In this document: in pieces, positions 1 to 10,690 of the stretch | Layout of the letters: every line of letters begins with the position of its first letter | Position numbering within the stretch: the first letter of the stretch is position 1 | DNA from: Scolanthus callimorphus | Taxonomy: Eukaryota; Cnidaria; Anthozoa; Actiniaria; Edwardsiidae | Assembly: GCA_033964015.1 (NCBI GenBank) | Contig: CM066924.1 | Span: 8,042,251 to 8,106,250 of the forward strand | Direction of reading: 5' to 3' | DNA length: 64,000 nucleotides | Position numbers and translations under genes: made by a program | Notes under the pieces: model-generated | Database searches by the model: none | Told to the model about the DNA's origin: nothing | The model's input: the letters and a program-made list of their open reading frames with translations, nothing else

Positions 1-879
1 GATCATAAGATCCACTGGATTTTTCGAATAGCACAAAAAGTTAAATTTTACTAATTTTGGGGGGATTTTTGCCGTTAAAAAGGTCACCTAAAATTTTCGG
101 ATAGAGTCTTTCCCCTAGCATTTTCGGAAGACTTGATTTCAATCCCTAATATTTTCGCAATCCAAAACTTTCAGCTACGAAATCCGAACAGATATAAAAT
201 TTGTAGGGATTAAAAATACCCAGTTTACAGTCATTTGTATGCTCAGCAACGACTTATAATGGCATTCTGAGCTGTTTTACGGTATTGTCTCGTTGGGTGC
301 CCCTGAAGTTTCACACTGTAGACTGAGAGAAGTTTCGATCAACGCAGTCATGTTCAAAACACACGTGGGTTGTACAGTTCTGTCTCGCGTAAATTTTATC
401 GTTTGTTTACTAGAAAATACAGCACTAAACAGCCTCCTGACGTCCAGATAAGTAGCTTCGTCCATTTTTTCTTTCTGTCAAAAAATCACCAGATCCAAAA
501 ATCCAGCCACACGGTGGAGATCGAGAAAGCACGAAACAAACATGAACTCGTTTTATTTGTCCGCACACGTGAGTGGGAAATTACATTACGTCATAAAACA
601 ACTCACAAACCAGTTTATCTGGTCGTTCGCAACATCAAGTCGAGGCTATTTCAGTCCCCGACATCTCAGCTCAAAACGCTACAGCATCCAGCCCACACGA
701 CGAGATTAGAATGCGCTCGTAGAACTCGCGCAATAAATAAATTTGCGATTCACAAAGACCGAATTGATCGATTGCCTTGCGAACTGTGCGAAGTCCGATC
801 ACGCCAACGAAGCCCCAAGCAAGTTTCTGAGAGGGCAGAAGTTGGGTGATTTCTATCCCACTGTTGTGTGAGTAATGTC
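1..879. other. Unassigned AT-rich DNA
   Basis: I see no convincing gene here. A 159-codon open stretch at 370-849 on the plus strand and shorter ones on the minus strand have no recognisable domain, no splice signals and basic, low-information composition. The bases up to about 200 contain several 'attttcgg' motifs (around 90-150) that look like decayed repeat DNA. Nothing else can be assigned. Confidence 0.4.
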
Positions 880-1038
880 GAATATTGGGGTCATCTCCAG
901 TGTAAGAACCATCCCCTGAGGACACCTTTGTGTTTAGTTACTATTTAATCATGATTGGTTCAACCTTCGTTCTACCAAACAAAGAAAGCTTTGTGACGCA
1001 GCTGGTGAGTTCTTACACTGGAGATGAGCCGAATATTG
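880..1038 (+). mobile_element. Short TIR element (MITE), copy 1 of 2
   Basis: The ends are inverted repeats: 'aatattgg.gtcatctccagtgtaagaac' at about 881-908 matches the reverse complement of 1009-1038 with only small differences. The interior (909-1008) is homologous, in the opposite orientation, to 46029-46167: both share 'ctttgtgtttagtt', an 'atcatgatt' core and 'aagctttgtga'. The copies are diverged, so this is an old non-autonomous DNA transposon family. No coding capacity and no clear target duplication; superfamily unknown. Confidence 0.7.
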
Positions 1039-1110
1039 TGCGAATTCTTACATTTTCAACACTTCAGTGAGCTTTAATAACTTCAAATTATTGTAAAGAA
1101 GCCGCAAAGT

Positions 1111-1150
1111 GAAGTTGCAGAGGAGTGCGATAACTGCTAAATAGCAGAAT
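1111..1150 (+). repeat. Left inverted repeat of the satellite foldback
   Basis: Reads GAAGTTGCAG AGGAGTGCGA TAACTGCTAA ATAGCAGAAT; its reverse complement matches 5118-5157 with a few mismatches and one small gap. A second 'aaatagcagaatctac' follows at about 1193-1208, so the end itself is partly repeated. Confidence 0.65.
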
Positions 1151-1329
1151 CTACATTTTCGCTACTCGTGTTGTGCGATTCTGCTACTCTGGTAAATAGC
1201 AGAATCTACCGTACCGCGCGATACGGGATGATGATACGGAGTGAGCGGGATGCAGCGCGGGATACGGGATGAGCGGGATAACTTAGTGTTGCGAGTACCG
1301 AAAAGAAAACGCGGGATACGGGGTGCAGC

Positions 1330-2005
1330 GCGAGACACGGGATGTTCGCGATTGTGCTTTTCTTCGATTGTGCTTTTCTGCGATTATGCTATTCTGCGAC
1401 TGTGCTATTCTGCGACTGTGCTATTTTGCGATTGTGCTATTCTGCGATTGTGCTATTCTGTGACTGTGCTATTCTGCAAATGTGCTATTCTGCGATTGTG
1501 CTTGCGATTGTGCTATTCTGCGATTATGCTTTTCTGTGACTGTGCTTTACTGCGACTGTGCTATTCTGCGATTGTGCTACTCTGCATTCTGCGATTGTGC
1601 TACTCTGCGATCTTGCGATGGTGTGCTGAGCGCGAGACACGGGATGTTCGCGATTGTGCTATTTCTTCGATTGTGCTATTCTGCGATTATGCTATTCTAT
1701 GACTGTGCTATTCTGCGACTGTGCTATTCTGCGATTGTGCTATTCTGTGACTGTGCTTTACTGCGACTGTGCTATTCTGCGATTGTGCTACTCTGCGATG
1801 GTGCTATTCTGCGATCGTGCTATTCTGCGATTATGCTATTCTGTGACTGTGCTTTACTGCGACTGTGCTATTCTGCGATTGTGCTACTCTGCGATGGTGC
1901 TATTCTGCGATTGTCTTTTATTGCGATTGTGATTATGCTATTTTGCAATTGTTCTACTCTGCGATTGTGCATGCTATTTTGCAATTGTTCTACTCTACGG
2001 GTATG
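1330..2005 (+). repeat. 16 bp minisatellite array
   Basis: About 40 imperfect copies of a 16 bp unit, ctgcgattgtgctatt, with C/T and A/G variants. Two blocks start with the same header, gcgcgagacacgggatgttc (about 1330 and 1629), so the array has itself been duplicated. All three frames stay open for long stretches because 48 bp (three units) is a multiple of three; the predicted Cys/Leu-rich peptides are by-products of the repeat. Confidence 0.9.
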
Positions 2006-2234
2006 TGATGCAAAAATGTATATTATCGCGAGATACAGGAAATAACGCGGAATACGGCATGCACTGGAAAAGTTAAATATATAACTGCAGGATTACGGAT
2101 CGAACACTACGTTTGTGCTAATCACGCTGTGTATCATCACAATATACCAAAGAAAGGTTTTATACTTGAACTCACTCATTCTGTTGGTCATATGTTTGAA
2201 CTTATTAAAAAAGCGGTTGCTTTGTTCTGCTGAC

Positions 2235-3010
2235 ATGAAGCGCCCAACAAAACAGAAGGGCCCACCAGTACTCGCTATATAGACATGCTTCGTTTTTAAA
2301 ACAGATCTAGAAGGGCCCACCAGTACTCGCTATATAGACATGCTTCGTTCTTAAAACAGAAGGGCCCACCAGTACTCGCTATATAGACATGCTTCGTTCT
2401 CAAAACATAGGGAATCACCAGTATTCGTTATATAGACATGCTTCGTTCTTAAAACAGAAGGGCCCACCAGTCCAACAAAACAGAAGGGCCCACCAGTACT
2501 CGCTATATAGACATGCTTCGTTTTTAAAACAGATCTAGAAGGGCCCACCAGTACTCGCTATATAGACATGCTTCGTTCTTAAAACAGAAGGGCCCACCAG
2601 TACTCGCTATATAGACGTTCCTCTTCAAAACATAAGACATCGCCAGTACTCGCTATATAGACATGCTTCGTTCTTAAAACAGAAGGGCCCACCAGTACTC
2701 GCTATATAGACATGCTTCGTTCTCAAAACATAAGGAATCACCAGTATTCGTTATATAGACATGCTTCGTTCTTAAAACAGAAGGGCCCACCAGTACTCGC
2801 TATATAGACATGCTTAGTCGTTCTTAAAACAGAAGGGCCCACCAGTACTCGCTATATAGACATGCTTCGTTCTTAAAACAGAAGGGCCCACCAGTACTCG
2901 CTATATAGACATGCTTCGTTCTTAAAACAGAAGGGCCCACCAGTACTCGCTATATAGACATGCTTCGTTCTTAAAACAGAAGGGCCCACCAGTACTCGCT
3001 ATATAGACAA
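2235..3010 (+). repeat. 49 bp tandem repeat array
   Basis: About 15 copies of a 49 bp unit containing agtactcgctatatagacat, gcttcgttcttaaaacag and aagggcccacc. Variants include a shorter form with 'cataaggaatcaccagtattc' and truncated units near 2470 and 2615. It lies between the 16 bp and 78 bp arrays and forms the loop region of the foldback. Confidence 0.9.
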
Positions 3011-5045
3011 GTCATACTTACAGTTTCATACTGAACATAGATGTGCAGGATAGCGCAGAATAGCAGAATCGCAGAATAGCACAGTAGCAAGGGATACTTA
3101 CAATTTACTATTAAACTTAGATGTGCAGGATAGCAGAATAGCACAATCGCAGATAGCACAGTAACAAGTCATACTTAGTTTCATACTGAACATAGACGTG
3201 CAGGATAGCAGAATAGCACAATCGCAGAATAGCACAGTAGCAAGTGATACTTACAGTTTCATACTGAACATAGATGTGCAGGATAGCGCAGAATAGCAGA
3301 ATCGCAGAATAGCACAGTAGCAAGGGATACTTACAATTTACTATTAATCTTAGATGTGCAGGATAGCAGAATAGCACAATCGCAGATAGCACAGTAACAA
3401 GTCATACTTAGTTTCATACTGAACATAGACGTGCAGGATAGCAGAATAGCACAATCGCAGAATAGCACAGTAGCAAGTGATACTTACAGTTTACTATTGA
3501 ACAAAGATGTGCAGGATAGCAGAATAGCACAATCGCAGAATAGCACAATCGCAGAATAGCACAGTAGCAAGTGATACTTACAGTTTACTATTGAACAAAG
3601 ATGTGCAGGATAGCAGAATAGCACAATCGCAGAATACCACAATCGCAGATAGCACAGTAACAAGTGATACTTACAGTTTCATACTGAACAAAGATGTGCA
3701 GGATAGCAGAATAGCACAATCGCAGAATAGCACAGTAGCAAGTGATACTTACAGTTTACTATTGAACAAAGATGTGCAGGATAGCAGAATAGCACAATCG
3801 CAGAATACCACAATCGCAGATAGCACAGTAACAAGTGATACTTACAGTTTCATACTGAACAAAGATGTGCAGGATAGCAGAATAGCACAATCGCAGAATA
3901 GCACAGTAGCAAGTGATACTTACAGTTTACTATTGAACAAAGATGTGCAGGATAGCAGAATAGCACAATCGCAGAATAGCACAGTAACAAGTCATACTTA
4001 CAGTTTCATATTAAACGTAGATGTGCAGGATAGCAGAATAGCACAATCGCAGAATAGCACAGTAACAAGTCATACTTACAGTTTCATATTAAACGTAGAT
4101 GCGCAGGATAGCAGAATAGCACAATCGCAGAATAGCACAGTAACAAATCATACTTACAGTTTCATACTGAACAAAGATGTGCAGGATAGCAGAATAGCAC
4201 AATCGCAGAATAGCACAGTAGCAAGTGATACTTACAGTTTACTATTAAACGTAGATGTGCAGGATAGCAGAATAGCACAATCGCAGAATAGCACAGTAAC
4301 AAGTCATACTTACAGTTTACTATTAAACGTAGATGTGCAGGATAGCAGAATAGCACAATCGCAGAATAGCACAGTAACAAGTCATACTTACAGTTTCATA
4401 TTAAACGTAGATGCGCAGGATAGCAGAATAGCACAATCGCAGAATAGCACAGTAACAAGTCATACTTACAGTTTCATATTAAACGTAGATGCGCAGGATA
4501 GCAGAATACCACAATCGCAGATAGCACAGTAACAAGTGATACTTACAGTTTACTATTGAACAAAGATGTGCAGGATAGCAGAATAGCACAATCGCAGAAT
4601 AGCACAGTAACAAGTCATACTTACAGTTTCATATTAAACGTAGATGCGCAGGATAGCAGAATAGCACAATCGCAGAATAGCACAGTAACAACTCATACTT
4701 ACAGTTTCATACTGAACAAAGATGTGCAGGATAGCAGAATAGCACAATCGCAGAATAGCACAGTAGCAAGTGATACTTACAGTTTACTATTAAACGTAGA
4801 TGTGCAGGATAGCAGAATAGCACAATCGCAGAATAGCACAGTAACAAGTGATACTTACAGTTTCATATTAAACGTAGATGTGCAGGATAGCAGAATAGCA
4901 CAATCGCAGAATAGCACAGTAACAAGTGATACTTACAGTTTCATATTAAACGTAGATGTGCAGGATAGCAGAATAGCACAATCGCAGAATAGCACAGTAA
5001 CAAGTGATACTTACAGTTTACTATTAAACGTAGATATGCACAGTA
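3010..5045 (+). repeat. 78 bp composite satellite array
   Basis: About 26 copies of a roughly 78 bp unit: a 'gtgatacttacagtttactatt' type half followed by 'aacaaagatgtgcaggatagc' and then two or three copies of 'agaatagcacaatcgc'. The latter is the reverse complement of the 16 bp unit at 1330-2005. Early units (3010-3590) vary in length and later ones (3590-5045) are uniform, suggesting homogenisation from one side. Since 78 is a multiple of three, 3591-4532 stays open for 313 codons with a 26-residue periodic peptide; I do not treat that as a gene. Confidence 0.9.
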
Positions 5046-5117
5046 CAAAGCAATAGATAACAATGAGAGTTTTCATGTGCTAAATCGCAGAATCGCACCC
5101 CTAAATAGCATAGTGCT

Positions 5118-5157
5118 ATTCTGCTATTTAGCATTTATCGCACTGTTCTCTGAAGTT
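5118..5157 (-). repeat. Right inverted repeat of the satellite foldback
   Basis: ATTCTGCTATTTAGC followed by ATTTATCGCACT and a TGAAGTT end; pairs with 1111-1150. A small local hairpin (ctaaatagca / tgctatttag, about 5101-5132) sits inside it. Confidence 0.65.
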
Positions 5158-5417
5158 GGCTACTGCGAGAGACAGTAAGGACAGTTATCGTTGAGACTCA
5201 AAGCTTTTCTCAAAGCTCAAAGCTTTTCTCGAGTTTGGAGAATACATCGACTCATTGGCAAATCCATTAGCATCTAAACAACAATGTTGGATGAATAACA
5301 GCCTCGATTTTCGCCTTGAGGAAAGTGAAGACGAGTCTCAAAACACAGTGAACTTGCGTGACACGAAGAGCTGGGACAGCTATATATCTACTTTTTTACT
5401 AGTGCTTACGTCATCAA

Positions 5418-5505
5418 AGTCCCCGTGGCGCAGTTGGTTAGCGCGTGACTCGCCGAATCTCTTGAAGTTAAGGCGTTCCGGCGAGGTTAGTAGTTGGATG
5501 GGTTG
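5418..5505 (+). repeat. tRNA-like SINE head (degenerate)
   Basis: GTCCCCGTGGCGCAGTTGG followed by TTAGCGCG matches the 5' half of a tRNA: an acceptor-like start, a D arm closed by GCGC/GCGC and a good pol III A box (TGGCGCAGTTGG). The anticodon region is replaced by a longer hairpin (CTCGCCG...CGGCGAG) and the B box is poor (agttggatggg). This fits a tRNA-derived SINE or tRNA pseudogene better than a working tRNA. No clear SINE body or tail can be delimited. Confidence 0.45.
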
Positions 5506-6116
5506 CCAGTTGGCTATTAGTAATCAACCATGAGGTGGGAAGGGGTGGGGAGATATACCGAGGAGGGGAGAGTTCATGTCAAAAGTAGCCAGGGGGGCGT
5601 ATGATCAAGGGTTCAAAGGTCGTTGCCTGGACTTGAAAAGCAGTAAAATCAGTGGCAACCGCCACGCAACCGCCACTCCCCCCTGTCTGTTGCAAAGTCA
5701 TAAAAGTCAACTGGAAAGGGTCCTATTCCAAACACACTGCAGCACGCACATGAAACAAGCACTAATAACTAATAAGCAGGGAGGGGAGGGTTGTTAGTTA
5801 TACTAACGGTGAACTTCATGGAGAACCATCTATTGCACCGGAAATGGATACATACACAGTCCAAGGGTGACGACTAAGAAGCAATTTGCATACTGCAAAT
5901 AGCTTCAAAAATGCCACTTTACTCTTAGAGAGACGAAATAGTTTTTCCTCCCATGTTCTACATTTGTTGTTAGATTATTTGTAGGCAATACAATATATAT
6001 AAATGAAATAGTGAAAAAATATTTTATTGTACTGTGCTGTGTTGTGTTGTTCTGTGCTGTATTGTATTGTATTTTGTGTATTGTGTAATTCAGCCTACGG
6101 GCTCCATTGCGATTTC
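5506..6116. other. Unassigned, with a TG-rich simple repeat
   Basis: No gene seen. About 6025-6085 is an imperfect run of tgttgt/tgtattgt units. The 73-codon open stretch at 5576-5797 lacks any recognisable feature. Confidence 0.4.
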
Positions 6117-6119
6117 TTA

Positions 6120-6260
6120 GGCCTAGGGCATACGTCGGATTAAGGTCGAACCGATTACATTTTTTTCAAAAGATACCGGCTCATTATGCTTTCAAATAAC
6201 AAGTTATCTATTGTTTTAAATGTATTCGATGCGACTCTAATTTGACGTATGCCCTAGGCC
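6120..6260. mobile_element. MITE with TTA target duplication
   Basis: GGCCTAGGGCATACGTC at the left end is matched by its reverse complement at the right end (6244-6260), and both ends are flanked by TTA (6117-6119 and 6261-6263). A 3 bp TTA/TAA duplication is characteristic of PIF/Harbinger elements, so this is probably a Harbinger-type MITE. There is no coding capacity. A short (atct)n run follows at about 6270-6285. Confidence 0.75.
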
Positions 6261-6263
6261 TTA

Positions 6264-9200
6264 GATACACTATCTATCTATCTGATTGCGCATGGCCTTA
6301 TCATACGGGACATGCTGGTCACTCCTGTGCTTATATTTTCTCGTGTTTTTTTCCCTTGGAAACCATATAGAATGCGATATAAACAATAGGCAGGCAATAT
6401 ATATGCGTAATTTGTGTAATTTTCCGCAACCTCGGTGAATAATTGTGCACATTTTAAGTGAGGTTCTCTGTACGGTCGACTCCGGTTGGAAAAACGGATT
6501 TTGACAAAACTGGCCAAAATGAAGCCCATTACCTTCTGCTTTTAACGGTATAAAAATTGTCTCGAACCGATAAATATTTTCGGAGAAACCCGCCGAAGTT
6601 TGACCCCTTGTCAACAGGGGATTTTTTTGTTGATGCCATGCGCAATAACCGCTGCTCTCCAAGTTTACATTGCAGACTCAACTCAGGGAAAAGCACTGTT
6701 GAGTATCACGAATTTGTAATCAAATAGCGCTCTATTTCTATTTCTCGTTTATTTTGTTTTTATTCTGAAAGCGGGAAGGATGAAATAAAATGTTTATTCA
6801 GCTGCCTGTATATTGCAAATAAAAATTGTTTGATTTTAGGATCTGTGGACCTTCATCTGCGACTGTTTAAACTGGGTCAGACTGAAATTCAGACTGCAAG
6901 TGCAAGAAAAATGACGTTTTTGTTTAGCAATCGTAACGATTTCCTTTTTATCCTATCAGTTTACCCTCATATTTCAGGGCCTTCCAGTGGAATTAGATCA
7001 AGTGGAAAGATGTCATAGTTTTGGGTTGAGAAATAAAAGTTCTGCACCATGCAGATACATAAATTTTGCTTGAAAAACCTGGTCACACTGTTTTAGTATA
7101 ATGAAAAAAAAAATGTCATGGTGACCAAACAAACATGTTGATTAGCTTGTGTGATAACCTTATTAGAAAATGTCTGGACAAGTTTCACCATAATCTATCC
7201 TGGAATTCAATCGATTTGACTACTGATGATTTACAACCCCAGATTTTGTATCTAACCAAGCTGGGATTTTGTCAAACAATGTGTAAATACCCAGACTGAA
7301 GGGTACCCACCCTGGAAAGCTCAGTTTTTCCCACCCTTCCCTGGGATTAAATGGTGGATGAGACTCCAAATTGGTGAACTTTTTATTGTGCTATTTATAA
7401 CTAACAGAGTATTCTGACAAGTTCTGTAATAGTGGAACCTGGGCAGTTGACAAAATTACACCTGTTGACAACATTGGGTTTTGAGGTGGCAACATATTTT
7501 TTACAAGAAAAATTGAATCAAAGAGGATTTTGATACAGCACTGTGATGTCCTTCTGAGCAGTAAACTATCTGTAGTGAAAACTCTTAAAAGTAGCCCCTG
7601 CCATAGTTCTACTTCTGAAAATCAATCGATGAAATGCTCTCGTAATACTGTAACATCTAACATGTTGCATCCCTGAACCACCAGCACTTGTGCTAGAAAT
7701 TGCTATTTGGTTGCAGGATGCAGTTGTTTTGTGTCATCCAGACAAGAATGGCATTATGTTCCTTTTGTGAATTGGGCATATACATGTACACCTACACCTT
7801 CCGAACCTACAACAAACAATGCACAACAAGTTACTTCTGAATGTCCTACCCTCAATTATATCTTTTATCAGGTGCTTCTAGAAAAGTTTCCTTTTTAATG
7901 CATAGTAACTAGGAGAAGTGAAATGAAATTTGTATTATTACAGTCACACAGGTTGTTCTCTTTGCTCTTAACACTGATGGACAACACTGATGGACAACTT
8001 TGGCATCAAATTGCAATTTCTCGTGAGCAACTTTAATTCGCCACATGTCTGAGCACTTGAGGGGCAGACCATAATTGAACGATTTTGGAAACAAAATATT
8101 TCAAGTTCTGGTACAATATCGTGAAGACAGATACAAAAGATTTTTTTTTGAATTTGATTCAAGCAAGTTGTCCATCAATGTTGCTAGGCAATATTGCAAA
8201 ATTGTAGGGAAGAGAACATCTCGTTTCACTGTAACATGATCTACAATTTCCACTCACAAGTCAAATGGTTTATCAAAAAATCCAATTTCTCACCAAATTT
8301 ATCTAAATTCAGTAAGTATACAAACAACTAGCAGTGCTTTTTTATACCAGCTCAGATCTCAATTTATTTTGCTTTCTGGGTAAACAAACTGAGCACTTCA
8401 GTTCTTGCAACAGCTATTTCAGTGAAAATATTTCTAAGGAGCATGCCCAAGCATAGGTGTCCAGTAGGTGAACACACCAAAAAATCCTTAACTTCCCCCA
8501 TTATTTCCAAAAAATTAGCACCACACAATGAAGACATATAGAATGTAGTTTTGTTTTCGAGAGATACTTCAGTGGCACAACGAGCAGTTTTCGAAAAATG
8601 TTCAATTAATTAATATTCATGAGACAACATTTTCAAGCAGATTTTAGAACTCGAGTGAAGACCCGATTTTGCTGCCGATCTCAAGGAAATCAAATGGTTT
8701 CATTTAAACTGGGTCCTAGAAACTGCGTGTGACTTATTTCCAGATCTAATATTCCCCGTGAGGAATGTGGGAGTCCAAGAACAACAACCACTGAAACTCA
8801 TGTGCGTAACTGTCGAACCAAAAACACATAACTTCCCCCATTTTCTGTTCCATCCCCGTTAGATAAACGAATTTCAAAATGATAGTACTTCCATTTTTCA
8901 CTGACAACTCTGTGGTACAACGACTAGATTTTGAAAGCACATTCTGGCAAGACGATAAGAAATCGGCTTTTTGCAATACAGCAAGGAAGCTCAACGAAAG
9001 ATTCCACAAAACCCTTTGGTGCGATTTCTCAAAGAGAGACCTACATAAGCCAACAGTAATTAAAAGCTTACCTTGGCGGATAATTTGACACTTCACCGTT
9101 CTGCTGCTGGCAGAAAGTTAACTTGGGAATTCCACCACAGATTACAGACATCCGCCATATTAAATCGAAATCCTTGAATAGAGCTGCTTTGCCGAAGCGA

Positions 9201-10201
9201 ATAGCGTAGCAATCTCAAGCTCAAACTGTTCAAAATTCATTCCCCAAGTACAAATATTGTTTCTGTTGAACTCCGTTTGTGGTTTACATTACTTATTCCC
9301 GCATAAAAATGAAGAAATTAACTCGGTCGACACGACAACAAACCAGCATTTGCTCAGCTGAAGACAAATCAGGCCATGCATCTGCGCATGCGTCACATAA
9401 AGGTCCCCTGCTCCCCTTGTCAAGGTGACGGTTTTCGAAGCGTCACGAAGCTGTTTTTACCGCACCTCGGAAAAACTCGAAATGCAGAAAAAATGAAATC
9501 GGCATGGAAAATATAACTAATACAAATAAAAGCAGATATCATTCTTCGCAATTTAAAGTGTTTATTATTTCTCTCCGATGATTATTGAATATTTGGGGGA
9601 TTTTTATTGTTTTTTTAATTTTTCGTAGGCCTAGTTTATAGGGTATTTTTGACGAGTTATAAGGGATAATGCCAGGACGCTGTGGCAAATAAATCTATGA
9701 CAGCCCGAAAGAGTGATGATAGGTGCACTAAAATATCAAATAACTTTTGTGGGCAACTGTTTCTTTGACCAGTACGAGATGATAAACATACCTTCCCTCG
9801 GCGTTCAAATCACGTTGGCACCGAAGTCACGTTCACGACAAATCACTCCAAAATACTCGCAGAAGTGTGAAAAATTTGCCACCCAAGTCTCTCTCCGTCA
9901 TATTAATATGTATTTGTTGGTGTGTCTAAATCTGAAAAGGGATGCAAACACGAATTTCAATCCTAAATAGAGATTTCCGAGGTCATTGTTTTCTTCGAAC
10001 TTGTCATAAAACCAGTCAACCGATCACACGGATCTCGGCCTCTCACCTCGATAAAGCAACGACATTTTGCTTTGTTTGCTCATCGAGCCCTCGTGTTCTT
10101 GTTGGCAATTAATGAAACAAAACTTTTAAAATGCGGGAATATTACCTCAAGCAAATGAGATATTTTATTTTGTTTCAATTCTTATTCAGTTCTCGGCAAA
10201 C
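6264..10201. other. Unassigned 3.9 kb, no supported gene
   Basis: AT-rich DNA with many short open stretches but no recognisable domain. The longest are 130 codons at 6270-6662 (minus), 116 codons at 8746-9096 (minus) and 85 codons at 9713-9970 (plus). Two diverged local duplicates share 'cttcccccatt' and a 'ggyacaacga' stretch (about 8490-8600 and 8830-8940). Around 9150 the minus strand reads ATATGGCGGATG, a YY1-like start context, but the frame closes after 21 codons. It could be intronic or promoter DNA of an unseen gene. Confidence 0.35.
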
Positions 10202-10203
10202 TT

Positions 10204-10230
10204 AGTAGACATAGACATAGACATAGACAT
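10204..10230 (-). repeat. Hexanucleotide 3' tail of LINE A
   Basis: Four and a bit copies of agacat on the plus strand (atgtct on the LINE sense strand) directly follow the poly-A signal-like aataaaa. This marks the 3' terminus of the element. Confidence 0.8.
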
Positions 10231-10355
10231 GTTTTATTGGCACTTTGTAAATGACTAAATTTACATCGGTGTAATTCCAATAAATTAATAAAATAATTAA
10301 AGCAAAAACAAACATTTAGGATATACTGCTATTTAGGATATGCTGCTATTGGCCA

Positions 10356-10690
10356 TTAAAAGGAAAGAAATTTCTGTCTTGCAGTAAATGCATTACAAAT
10401 ATACTTTGAAATAATTTTGCTTAAGTTTTCAGGTGGATTTATCAGTAAAAGGAAGAGCTCATTGTCTGATATTCTGCTTGTCTTAATTTTCCATGACTGC
10501 TCTATCTGTTTGAAAAGTTTATTCCGTTCAATTTTAAAATAACTACAATTTAATAGGAAGTGTTTTTCATCTTCTATTTCTCCATTGCAACATAAACGGC
10601 AAAGTCTTTCCTCTACTTTTTGATATGGCTTCTTGTGTCGCCCGACTTCGATTTCTAGTTTATGGCTACTTATTCGTAATTTGTTAATGC
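10356..10690 (-). pseudogene. Frameshifted C-terminus of LINE A ORF2
   Basis: Downstream of the ORF2 stop at 10670 the minus strand continues in the neighbouring frame for about 110 codons to a TAA at 10356. It reads KLRISSHKLEIEVGR, then a CRLC...H...C cluster (RLCRLCCNGEIEDEKHF and LLNCSYF), which is the zinc-binding C-terminal domain (zf-RVT type) usual after LINE reverse transcriptases. In related LINEs 'ALT' is followed directly by 'KLRIS', so ORF2 and this segment were one protein; the shift lies at about 10682-10685, where one A appears to be missing in an A run. Confidence 0.8.

Larger units (their letters stand above)
1111..5157. mobile_element. 4 kb foldback element built of tandem arrays
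   Basis: An imperfect 40 bp inverted repeat (1111-1150 against 5118-5157, sharing ATTCTGCTATTTAGC and TTATCGCACT) brackets three consecutive tandem arrays: 16 bp units (about 1330-2005), 49 bp units (about 2235-3010) and 78 bp units (about 3010-5045). The 78 bp unit contains the reverse complement of the 16 bp unit, so the element can fold back on itself over most of its length. No transposase is present. It could be a non-autonomous DNA transposon with expanded subterminal satellites, or a satellite locus that arose by inversion; the paired ends favour the first. Confidence 0.6.

Noticed and set aside
1241..2045. Three overlapping long plus-strand open frames, Cys/Leu-rich
   Set aside because: All frames are open because of the 16 bp repeat; the peptides are periodic translations of the satellite, with no start context or domain.
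3591..4532. 313-codon open frame with 26-residue repeats
   Set aside because: Exact product of the 78 bp tandem unit; no promoter, no non-repeat flank, no evidence of selection.
2235..5045. CRISPR-like array
   Set aside because: Units are contiguous tandem repeats without unique spacers, in a eukaryotic repeat context.
5418..5490. Functional tRNA gene
   Set aside because: D arm and A box are good, but the anticodon region is a long hairpin, the B box is degenerate and no 3' acceptor pairs with the 5' end.
9080..9160. Minus-strand first exon starting MADVCNLWW
   Set aside because: The frame stops after 21 codons and no donor within it gives a supported continuation; kept only as a remark in the unassigned region.
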